Positions 51,701-63,700 of a stretch of DNA of 64,000 bases are shown here, one piece after another. The position numbers and the translations under genes are program-made. A model generated the notes under the pieces. It made no database searches, had not been told where the DNA came from, and was given only the letters and a program-made list of their open reading frames with translations. This DNA comes from Chelydra serpentina (Eukaryota; Chordata; Testudines; Chelydridae). Each line of letters begins with the position of its first letter. Position 1 is the stretch's first letter. Where the stretch lies: assembly GCA_037349315.1 (NCBI GenBank), contig JBAIAC010000133.1, positions 434,001 to 498,000 on the forward strand, read 5' to 3'.

Positions 51701-54700
51701 ACTTACTTTGTTTAAGGGCCTTTGGTGAGGGACCTCGTCAAAGGCTTTCTGAAAATCTAAGAACACTATAGCCACCGGGGCATTCTTGTCCATATGTTTG
51801 TTGACCCCCTCAAAGAATTCTAATAGGTTTTAACTGCTAGAACAGGGCCTCATCCTCCCTGATTGAACTAACCTCATTGTCTCTAGCCTGACTCTTCCCT
51901 GCATATTTATACCTGCCCCTGGACTTTTCCACTGCATGCATCTGAAGAAGTGGGTATTCACCCACGAAAGCTTATACTCCAGTACGTCTGTTGGTCTATA
52001 AGGTGCCACAGGACTCTTTGTCGCTTCTACAGAGCCAGACTAACACGGCTACCCCTCTGATATCTAATAGATTGGTGAGGCATGATTTCCCTTTACAAAA
52101 GTCGTGTTGACTCTTTCCCAACATATCATATTCATCTCTGTGTCAGATAATTCTGTTCTTTACTATAGTTTCAACCAGTTTGCCCAGTACTGAAGTTAGG
52201 CTCACTGGCCTGTAATCGCCAGGATCGCCTCTGGAGCCTTTTAAAAAAAATTGGCGTCACATTAGCTGTCTGCCAGTCACCTGGTACAGAAGCAGCTTTA
52301 AACTATAGGTTACATACCATGCTTAGTAGTTTCCACAAAGCTGCTGTGCTGGAAGGAACATTCTGTCGGCTAGTCAGCTGGCACAGATTGGCATTGCTCC
52401 AACAGAGCTACACCCGTGGACATCCACTGAGCACCAGGTTCTCTATTTTCAGGTCCAGTTCCCTCTCACTAATGCTTAACATCACGAATACTCAGAAACT
52501 GTGAAGCAATTTCACTAGAAATAGAAGCTCCCCATCCCCTACAGAGACAAAGGAAGATCACAAATGCTGCAGTCAGGAGAAATATCATCTATATTCTGTC
52601 CACTCCCTTTTCTAAGAGCTGAGGGACCTTCTCTTTTAACCTGACGTTCTGGAGAAAGGTATAAACCCTGCCTGACCACGAAGCCTCAATGGAACCTATG
52701 TAGCTCACAGCAACCTCTCTTCTTCACACCCTCATTTCCTATCTCTCGGCTTGGTTTTTCCACCGCTTAGCACCTTGTGCCGTCATTTACACGTGTGCAA
52801 AGTAAGTGCAAAGTGGGTGTTGCACAGCCGGGGGCCAGAATCGGTGTAGCTCTGTTGACTTCAGTGAAGATGAAGGATCTGTAGAGGTGCACGTGGCTAC
52901 CCAAGATGCCATATGGTGAAGAACCGGGGCCTCCATCTGTACATTCTTCAGACTCCAGTTGGAGTCGATGCTCCATCAGCACACTTCACAGTAAGGCTGA
53001 GCTGCCATTAGCCACCTACGTGTCTCTAACCGAATGCTGAAACCAGAACCATGATGCCACACTGCCATGTAGCCATCATCGTCAGATTGTCCATTAGGCT
53101 CTGCATAGATTCCACCAAGTCAGGTCACACAGCATCCACTCAACAGCCACCACAGTGCCTGGTTTGAACAGCTGGACCAGGGATGTAGAGGCAGAGCTCT
53201 GTATATTTCATCCCCAATCCCTGGGTTATCTCTGCATCGTCACACGTCTCTGTTGCTCTTCCTCTCCTGAGGCTTCTTAACTGAAACATTTTCTGTGCAC
53301 AGAGTCCTGAGGAGGCTGGAAAGAAGAACAGAAAACCCCTTCCGGGGGCTGCTTCCCTACACAGCAAGCACCCGCTTCTCTTCTCGCTGACACTGGTGTG
53401 AACCAGGAATAGCTCCACTGGAGAGGCATTAGTGTAAACCAGAGGAGAATCCGGCCCAAGCTGAGCCTGTGCAATCTCTGTAACTATGTAACATCCACAG
53501 TGGATCACGCAAGTTTAGGGCTACTCAAAATCTGATCCCGGGTGTAGTCAGTGAGGAATGAGCAGTGACTGCCACCCAGGGTGTAAATAAATGACAAACC
53601 ACTAAGAACAGACCTCCTCCCCCCCAAGCCAACTTCCCTAAACTCTGATGGCAAAAGGAGAGCAAATAGGGAGGGGGCAGAGAAAATGTGCACACCTGGG
53701 ACAAATCACGAGAATAAATAAACCCTCCATCGGAGCCTAGCTGTAGGCAGTGAAACCTGAAGGCTACATCTACACGGCAGTTGGTAGGTGTGATTGCAGC
53801 ACACGTAACAGAGCTAGCCTTGATCATACCAACTCCTTAAGAACAGCCATGGAACGGGAATGATGGGGCGGCGGAACTGGCTTGCCACCCTAGTACGTAC
53901 CTAGGGTCCCAGGAGGGATTGTACTAGCCCAGCGGTTCTCAAACTGGGGGTCGGGACCACAAAGCAGGTCATGCCCGTTTTAATGGGGCTGCCAGGGCTG
54001 GCGTTAGACTTGCTGCAGCCTGGGGCTGAAGGCTGAGCCCCACTGCCCAGGGCCGGGAGCTTCAGCCCTGGGTGGCAAGGCTCAGTTTACCAGCCCCTGC
54101 CTGGGGCTGAAGCCCTCGGACTTTGGCTTTTGCCTCCCGACGGTGGGGCTCAGGTTTGGGCTTTGACTTTGCTCCGCCCCCCGGACGGCGAGGCTCAGGT
54201 GAGCTCAGGCTTCGGTTCCCCCCTCCCGGGGTTGTGTAGTAATTTTTGTTGTCAGAAGGGGGTCCCGGTGCAAGGAAGTTTGGGAACCCCCGTACTTTAC
54301 TTTAATGGAGTCTAGACTAGCCAGACACCGAGAGGGTGACTGCAATCAAAGAGCTGGGCCCGGCCGTGGCTGGCTCAGCAGAGCTCGCTCGGGCTCACAG
54401 AATTGCGGCGGAGACGTTTTGGTTCAGGCTGGAGCCAGGACTCGGAGGTCTTCCCCCTCCCACCCCCTCGCAGGGTCCAGCCTGACCCCGAACGTCTACA
54501 CAGCAATTTTACAGCCCCACAGCCCAAGCCCTCGTCAGCTGTGTTGTGCCATGTGTCTCTTATTCCAGTGTAGATGTACCCAAGGGTCAGATTCTGATGC
54601 CTCTTACTCTCATTAGATAGCATCTTACACCACGAATGGCTTTAAAGGTACCACTCAACAGGAGCAATAAATGTGGCCCAGTGAACTACTTCCAGAGCAA

Positions 54701-57700
54701 AGTCAGAGTTTGGGGGTGTTTCTTAAAGCCCCAGCTCCTGGAGTCTGGTGATTAGGTGAGAATTGCAGCTTTCCTTTAAAAAAGAAAAGTAAGTTTCTAG
54801 CTTGAAGCCGTGACCCTGTAAAGGCTACAACACTAGAGGGCCCACAGAAAGAGCCCCAAATTTATTTTTAAAAACCTTATGATTTCTAAGCCGTTCTCAT
54901 GATTTTGGGGGTTTGACTCAGGAGTTTTGACACTCCAGGTTGGCGGTACTGTGAGGCGGCACACACTGAATCTGGTCTGAAACGGTTAGTGCATCGGTCC
55001 TGCAACTTGATCCCTAACTGAGACAGCTAGCCTGGTCTAGAGCCAACACACAGTAAAGCAGACCTTGGGCTCTGGTTCCTCTGTGTCTGTCCAGTCACTG
55101 CAGAGATGAAACTACTCCGTGGAGCTGTAGGAGGGATACATTTGGCCTTACGTGTCTCACTACGCTGTGATCTCTGACACATCCAGTTAATGAACCCGCA
55201 GGGGATGAGACATTTCTTGTCTTGTCCAGCTAGATTAGGCTCTGTGGGTTTCCATATCTGTCAGTCGCATGCAGTCAGGGTGAGCTGCTGTTTCCTACCC
55301 AGAGTCATAGGACAGCAGAAGAAGAGCTAAAGGCATCACTCGAAAGGCTTCATCTTTTTAGCTTTAAGTGTAACAGCGAAAAACAATGCAATCCCAAGCT
55401 GTTCCTGGACATGGGAGGAGCAGGGTCCTATGGACCATTATTGTTGTTTATTATTGGCCTTGCCTGCATCTCAGACCTGGTCTCCTTTCCCATTCCCTCC
55501 TGGCTCTGGGAGCAACACCGGTCCCCATACCTTCCCCCCACACACTTTATTTTCTTCTCCCAGGCATCTCCATGTTTTCCTCTATGCCCTTCCTACCCTG
55601 CGCCATCACTAGACAGCCTTGGTTCTCCACTGCACCCCATCATGGCTCAGAGAATGGGACTCTCCCGGGATGTGAAAGATGTGGGCTCAATCCCCCTCCC
55701 CGCGCTGGAGAGTGTACTGGCCACTGGGCTATATGATATTCTGGTGAGGGGCTGTCTCAGTCTCTCCTCTTGAAGCTGGTCCACTTTGTATAGCTAGCTA
55801 AATATTTCCTGGCGCAGGGAGCTGAACTTGGGTTTCTCACATCCCTGAGTGCCCTAACCACTGGGCTGAAGCTAATAAGGTAAATTCCTGCCTTTCCTGC
55901 TTTAAAATGCCTGAAAGTCAAAACAATTTTTTTCAGGATAAAATGTTTCATTTCGACACAACCAAAACGTTTCGAATTTTTCAGTTCAGTCAAAATTCTC
56001 CCGCGAACTTGACTTGAACAGCTCCAGCCATAAGCTGCAGTTGCAGGTTGACAACTAAACTATTCATCCAAAAAGTTTCACCCTGCTCTAGTTATCATGT
56101 CCCCTTTGGCTTTTCCTCCTTTTCCCCTCCCCCTATTGCCCACCTCAGTTTCATTTTGTGTGTTTATGATCCCTAATTGTTGCGTCATATCACACTCTCA
56201 AAGTGTGTACTGCATCTGCCTCTCGTGGCTGGTCCGCAGAAAGGATAACAGCCTATTGTTGCAGCCAGAAATGGAGCCACTCCTTCAGCTTGAGTGGTCG
56301 AGGCCTGTGCAAAGCCGTGTGTTCAAATCCTGTTGCACGTCATTCCATCAGGCTGAGCTCTTTAGGGCAGGAAGCATGCGCCTGGTTTTCCGCTGCCCTG
56401 AACTTTGTATAATCATTCGCATCAGTACAAAGTGGATATAAAACACTACTGTCTCCATTTCAGGGTAACTGCACCTGTGTGGTCACCCAAGGGCACCCAT
56501 TTAAAGGTTTCCAGCTGTCACCTCTCTTGGGTGGAGACCTGCCTGTTTCTTCCTTCTAACTGTGATATCCCCAGCCAGCCAGTCTGCCTAGCAGCCAGCC
56601 CCTGGGTAGTGCTCTCTCTTCCAGGGCTATGAACAGGGCATTGCTAATGGATATGTGTTACCACACAGCTCCTTCTAAGCAAGCACATTTATTCTTAAGG
56701 TAAAAGCATTACAGAGAACACATATAAGACCATCAAAGAACCTATACGCATGCTAAAAAGCTTGCCGGAGGTCACCCCCCACTCCAACCTCTGGCTCTGG
56801 TAGGTGTCAGTCCTTCAAAGCCCACAGCTGGCTTTTCCCTGTTGTTGCAAGTTGATATCAACCTTTAAATCTGGAATCAGAACCAAGGCCCCAAGTCAGT
56901 TCAAGCTCGGGCTATTTACCAAAAAGGCCTCTCTTTGTCAGTTGGTCTCTGGAGAATCGAGTTTGAACCAGAATGCGAGAGTCTCATCAGGGGATAGTAT
57001 CTCTCTGGAGGTGTTACAACCTGAGCGATTTCCTGTTTTATGCAGAAGCTGTGATAAGTGGAGTGTATACAATCCCTGCCCCCCGGTGATACATAAACCA
57101 TTCGTACACTTAATACAATGCAGTCTCCCAAGGATATTACAGGACATTGCCCTGTCTGTGACAGCTACCACAAGGGACCTGAGTCTCCTTTACACTGAGG
57201 CCACTTCGCGCTGCTCCGGCCGTGTAAAGGGGCTTTGAAGTGGGTGTAAGTTACAGCTGCACCCATAGGTTTGGTTCAATGGCTCTCAGCACCCCCACTA
57301 TACAAATTATGCCAGCCCCCCTGGTTGCACCCAATTTAAGGCGCCTTTACACTGCCAGACCAGTAAAGAGCAGCCTGAATGAAACTAAGAATCAGGCTCC
57401 ATGACTAGTGGGCTCTGTGCGGTGCTTAGAATAATACTGAGGAGCTACGATAGTAAATAATACATTTACATATTGCCAGCGAGGGGCTAGACACATTGCA
57501 GACACGTAAGACCCCTTCCACCTAGAGTTTGAAATTTGCAATCTACAATGTACAGGTGAAAGATGGGGGCTGGGATGCAGTGCTTTGTGCTTTGGGCAGG
57601 GGGTAGGGGTGTGCTAGTGTGTTCACTTGTGATTTTCTTGCTTTTTGTTGAGCATTTGGTTAGGGTGCGGGGGAGGGATTCTACATCTCTTTTGTTCACA

Positions 57701-60700
57701 TGTCACTAAGGGGGCGAGTGGGGAGGAGTTATTAGATCTTCATTGATTTTTAATTTGTTTCCAGATACAAGCTGTCACTTTTGGCCTATGATGCCCTAAA
57801 TGAGTTGGGTGCTGGCTAATTTAGGGATTGGAATGTTGAAAATATTCAGGCCCAAGTGCTCAAATGTTGGAGACAGGGAGACTGGAAAGAGAATATTGTG
57901 CAGGTTTTTGGGGATGAGTTTAATGTGAGTACTAGTCCTATATCATGTTATGTGTCATTTTGTAAGTAGTTGTATATATACACTTAGAGACTTAAATAGG
58001 CTCATTTGTTGTAAACTGAAATAAATTAACTGCTCTGAGTTTCTCTTTGGACATATTTCGTCAGAGCTGGATTAACTTTTTGTGGGCCCAGCCCAAAACA
58101 TATTTGTGGGCCCCCCTGGAGAATGAAGGGGCCAGGACCAAGAGCACAGCGGGCAGGGTGGATTTGATTTAAATCACTAGTCAGGAAGACTCGATTTAAT
58201 TATGGTTTTCTACATAAAAGTGCATTCTTGTTGGTTGTTATAACCTTAATATATATTCTTCACAACTCAGAGATAGATGTAGGTTTCATTTTTAGAAGGT
58301 ACACACTACATTTTTAAACAGTGATTTATTTTGAAAACTTTTCAGATGAGTTTTACAGCTATATCAGAAAAATGAATGATTGGTTATTTCATTTACCAAA
58401 GATAATTGAAGCAGATACTTATGAAGTCACTGGGAGGTGAACTACACCTCTACCCTGATATAACACGATCAGATATAACTCGAATTTGGATATAACACAG
58501 TAAAGCAGTGCTCTGAGGGGCGGGGCTACAGAAATGCTTGAGGCCAAAGCAAGTTCAATATAACACAGTTTCACCTATAATGCAGCAAGATTTTTTTGGC
58601 TCCCAAGGACAGCGTTATATCCAGGTAGAGGTGTATCTCCAATTCAACAGGTTAATCATAAATATTTGGAGGATTTTCTTGCCATGTTGTATTAGGAGGA
58701 GAACATCACCAGACAGACATTTAAATTGTTTTATTTAACTAAAACAACAACGTTAAGTCTTCTGGATTTTTTTCTTCAACAGCAAACTTAATATTTTAAC
58801 AAAAAAGCATATGTCCCTCGCTTCTCACATTTATCTCCAGACTTCTTCTCCTTGTCCAGATCTATTCTGCCCCCAACAATCTTCTATTCATTTAACTTTT
58901 TGAAACTTTGCACTTTTAGAGAGAGGTAAGGGATTGGCTCTGTGTACACAAATTTGCAGAGAGACAATAGGGTTGAGGTCTGTTATTTCTCACCTCTATA
59001 TATTATTTATTTATTTTAAAACATTTTTGCTGTTAACAAGCATGTTACCTCTGGAGGCACAAATCCACAGTTTGAGACCTGCAAAACTAAGCATCTCTGA
59101 TGGTATCATAGAACCATAGAATATCAGGGTTGGAAGGGACCTTAGTAGGTCATCTATTCCAACCCCCTGCTCAAAGCAGGACCAATCCCCAATGTTTGCC
59201 CCAGATCCCCAAATGGTCTCCTCAAGGATTGAACTCACAACCCTGGGTTTAGCAGGCCAATGCTCAAACCACTAAGCTATCCCTCCCCTCAGTATCTTCA
59301 AGACTGAACACTGAGTCCCATTGGGTAGATAGAAAGATCAACCTAAATAATCTATAAAGAAGCCTGTGGAACCCCATAAGATTGGGTCCCTAATCCATGA
59401 ACTATTGTAACTCATTTACAAAACTTTTCTTAAACATTACATGAATATATTGTCTCATACTATAGAATAAGAATGTATAATGATGAGATAGTTTTAATTA
59501 AGATACATTATATCTATCTTTAGATCGGGATTTTTGAGGAAAAACCTATTTAAATTTTAAAAATCGGATTTTTTGATGTTTTTTTTTAAATAATTGATTT
59601 TTATCCACCCTGACAGCGGGGCATGGTGGGGGGGGGCGCGGAAAGGATTGGTCCCCAGCTGGAGCGAGGCAGGGGCCAGGGCAAGATGAGCACAGTGGGG
59701 CATGGGGGGAGGATTAGTCCCTGCTGATTGGAGCACAGAAGGGGCTGGGGGCAAAAGCACAGCGGGGAGGGAGCTAGGGTTGGTCCCTGGAGCAAGGGAG
59801 GGGCCGGGGGTAAACTGCAAGCACAGCAGGGCTGGGGAGGGGTAAACAGGATTCCCCCAAACCCCTGCCCACATAGAGCGGGTACCTACCTTCTCCCTGG
59901 CTCTAGTCCATTCTCTTTATCTCTCTCTGCACCGAGCTGAGGGTGGGGGTGCACTGAGCACAGGGCTGGGGGTGCGAGGGTTTGGGGGGGATGGGTATGT
60001 GGGGGGGTGCAGGAGTCAGGGCAGAGGGCTGAGGGTGTGTGCGGGGGTGCAGGAGTCAGGGTTGGGGTCATGGGTGTGTGTTCATGGGGGGCGCAGGAGT
60101 CGGCTGGAGGCGTGGGGGGTGCAGGAGTCAGGGCACGGGGCTGGGGTCGTGGGGGTGCTCACGGCAGGGGGCTGGAGAGGGTATGCCCCGATTCCACCCC
60201 TTTCCCCAAGGCCCCGCCCCCTAGCTCACGCGGGCGGCAGGGAGGGGCGGGAACACGGCACGAGGGGGAGGGAGAAGCTTGGCAGCAGGACAGAGCCCAA
60301 GGAGCCGGCAGCACCAAGCTTCTGCCCCCAGGGGTGGGGGGAGCGGGCCAGGCCAGGGCCCCTTTGGACCCTGGGCCCGGCACCATGGCAAATCCGGTAT
60401 TGTATTTCACAGGGCTTGGGGAGAGGAAACTAATTTGCCCTTAACAGGGGTTTATGCTCAATCTGTTTCCTAAAGCCCCTTTTATTCCCTTTAAATATGC
60501 AGGGTCCGGCAGAGCAGAGGCAGGCGCGATGGAGCTGAGCGGGATTCTGGGGGACTCCGTCACTTTCCCTTTGGGGATCCCAGGAGAGCAATTTAAATCT
60601 GCTGCCTGGACAGCAAACGCAACGCGGAGTATAGTGACTGTAGCAGCAGGAAACCCCCCCCCGTTCATTGTGTCAGACCTGTCCTACGAGGGACGCCTGA

Positions 60701-63700
60701 GAGTCGCTGCCGAGAGCTACTCGCTTCAAATCTCCAGCCTGAGGATGGAGGACACGGGCACCTACAGAGCTCAAATCAGCACAGCTACAGACACCATCTA
60801 CAGAGACGTCCTGCTGCGCGTGTACAGTGAGTGTGGGGCCGATTTTTTTTAAACTTTCTGTTAATTGTAACATTCGACAATGTACAAATTGCACATTGAG
60901 CATTTCACATAGAATATTAAACTTCGACATAACAAACTCTGCAGGCAGGATTCTCACCAATGCCCCTTTGTGCTCCCAGAGCGACCGGAAGGGCATTTGT
61001 GTAATAAGAACCAGGTCCCGTGGAGATTTGCACACTAGGCTTGTGATTCTCCTATTGACACCAGTGCAGATCACCAGTACCTCCACCAAAGTCAATCGAG
61101 TTACAGCACTGTAAAGCTGCTGAGCCACAAGAGAGGAAAATCAGGCCCTAGAAATGGACAGACGGACAGACGGCACCAAGGGGCCTGCACTAAGACAATA
61201 CTGCAGCACTTAAAGACAAACCTCCACTCTCTGGCCTGAATTCTCGCTTACACTGTTAGCCAATACACATATGTCAGGCGCAGCACACCCCATATTAATA
61301 TAGTATTATACACAGCATACGGGCAGCCATATTAGCCAAATTACATTATGCCTTTCCCACAATGCTGTTCACTTCTGCTCATGCTAAGGTAATACCCATA
61401 AGGCTTTGCAAAGCCGAAGTCAGCTTTGGCACTGGGGGTTGGACTAGATGACCTCCTGAGGTCCCTTCCAACCCTGAGATTCTATGATTCTACTGGCAGA
61501 TACAAAACCTGTCCAAGGCAAGTTGCATGAATGGTGTGTCCTCGTACGGGTTGGGATGTACCTCCATGGCCCAACTGGTAATCGGAATGTGGTATCCAAA
61601 GCAAAGAATAAGGAAGCTACAGGTGATTACTAGAAAACAAGACAAAAAGCTGATTGGTGGGTGAAGTCTCAGATAAGGTTCAGTGTGCTCTCTAACTTGG
61701 AAACAACCATATTATAAATATCACTCTAGTGTAGTTTAAATGCATATTCTTGGAGCACACCTTCTGCGTAAGGTGAAGTGAACACTGCAGGAATTGCTTC
61801 CCCGAAGGATTGGTAAAGTATTAACTCTTTCCTACTGCCTAGGCTTTCATTAATAACATTTGGCTAAGCTTGGTTAGTTGGTCTCTCAAACTTTCTTAAT
61901 AACAAACAAGTGTGGCCACACAACTGGCTTATATTTTAGACAATAATAATACTAAGGCTGCTTTACTCTGCTCTGAACGTTGTAAATGAACCTTAAAATC
62001 GGCTTCAATTACAGTTGAACTCACTTTCAGGTCTTTTTACACTGCTAGAGCCATGTAAAGGGACCGAAATATAAATAAGTTCCCGGCCCGCTGCGTAAAG
62101 TTTTTTTTAAGTTTAATGAAACTTACTGAATTTGAAATCCTGTTGCAAACTGAACTTGAATGGGTTTTCTCACAGCCCCCAGACTTTTTTAACTGCAATA
62201 ATAATGTCTAGCTTACTAACATAAGAACAGCTGGTCCAAATTTTACAACAGAAATTTCTTTTGGTGGAAAAATAAGGTTCTTCTAAAAAATGCAAATGTT
62301 TCTCTTAAACAGTTTGATTTTGACAAAATGTTCAGTTTTTCAACCAAAAGAATCAAAATGAAATAAAAATATTTGCACAGGAAATTAAAATCTCCATTTT
62401 GTTTTGTTTTTTGAAAGCCAAAACAAACATTACAATTTAAAACAAAATGGCTTAAACCTGCTCTTCAGAGCATAATACCTGGAGACACCTGTGCTTGCCT
62501 GGTGCATTCTTCTCTGCTTTCCCCCAGCTTGGGCTGTACATAGAAACCAAGCTTTGTGCACCACCATGTGACATTTAATGCAAATTATTCAATGAGCTAA
62601 TTTGCACATTTGCAAACAATTTTCATGTACATTATAATCATAAATAGTAGCTTAAAAGTCTCTGGATTGAGTGCTGGTGAAACGCATCAATCTTTAAGTA
62701 CATGATCAGATATTGCTGTTTCCCTGAATGGATTTTCAGCAGGGTTTGAACCCGGGAGTTCCACAGATCCCTAGCCCAGACGGCTCCCCCTTGAGTTTAT
62801 AGGAGTAACAGGTAGAAGTATGTTGTTATCCTTTATGTGGACCAGTTCCTTGGGTGTAGGGGAATTTAATAAAACACATTTTGCTGGTGAGTTACAAAAT
62901 TATTCATGGTTCTACACTTAAGGGCTAAGATTCCAGGGTTTTATTCCTATCTCTGGGAGAAAAAATACTGCCAAGTGATTATACCAGGATACAATCAGCA
63001 TAAGTGAGCACATAATTTGGCCCATTCATTCTGAACGGCAGTGGGGCAAAGTGAATGGTACTTGGCTCTGTTATATTAGAAACCTGGATTCTATTAACAT
63101 CTCTGCTGGAAATGACATTGTGCAACTTCTCAATTATTTTATCTGTAAAATGGATCCCCGGCCTAATGTGATGCCTTGGCTAATAATAAAGGACGCAAAG
63201 TGCACAGAAATATTAACCCTCAGTAGAAGATTTTCAGAATGTGAATATTTCTGAACAGTAAAAACTCCTGAATACAAATATCATCTGAATATCAATATCA
63301 CATTCTGCCCGCATCTGTACTGGGTGATTCCATGTCTTGAGTCATTTAAATCTGGCCCAGGATGTGACCGTTTTCCTTTCATTCTATAATGATGCTTCTG
63401 CTCTCTTGGTAGTTTTGGGCAGATGCTTGTAAGAACCTGCAGTGATTTTTTTGTCAGGTTAGTGTTCTCACATTTGGGTTTCTTCTCTCCACCCCTCGTA
63501 GAGCAAGTGCCGGAGCCAACTATCCTCTGTGACTCCGTGACCTGTGTGAATGAAACCTGTAACTACACCCTGAGCTGCACTGTCAGGGATGGAGGGGACA
63601 ATGTGACCTACAGCTGGACTCACCCAGCAGGGGGCGCTGCTGTACCCAATGAGTCCATTCTGCACATCTCCCAGAGACCCCGGGATGCTCACCTGAATGT

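Larger units (their letters stand above)
58154..59612. mobile_element. hAT-type element with perfect 8-bp target duplication, nested
   Basis: A 1459-bp element starts CAGGGTGGATTTGATTTAAA and ends GATTTTTATCCACCCTG. ACAGCGGG flanks it exactly on both sides (58146-58153 and 59613-59620). It lies inside the element at 58062 and itself contains the elements at 58443 and 59105. Confidence 0.92.
58062..60402. mobile_element. outer hAT-like element containing nested insertions
   Basis: It starts CAGAGCTGGATTAAC and ends CAAATCCGGTATTG, imperfect inverted termini. The flanks TATTTCGT (58054-58061) and TATTTCAC (60403-60410) match at six of eight bases. Its body, rich in GGGGGTGCAGGAGTCAGGG-like units (59940-60180), is split by the element at 58154-59612. 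Confidence 0.7.

Noticed and set aside
60384..60420. ATG at 60384 ([10 protein letters not shown]) as gene 4 leader
   Set aside because: It is not a hydrophobic leader and lies in the terminus of the outer hAT-like element.
59950..60440. Gly/Val-rich + strand frames of about 150 residues
   Set aside because: They arise from GGGGGTGCAGGAGTC-type tandem sequence of the hAT-like element.
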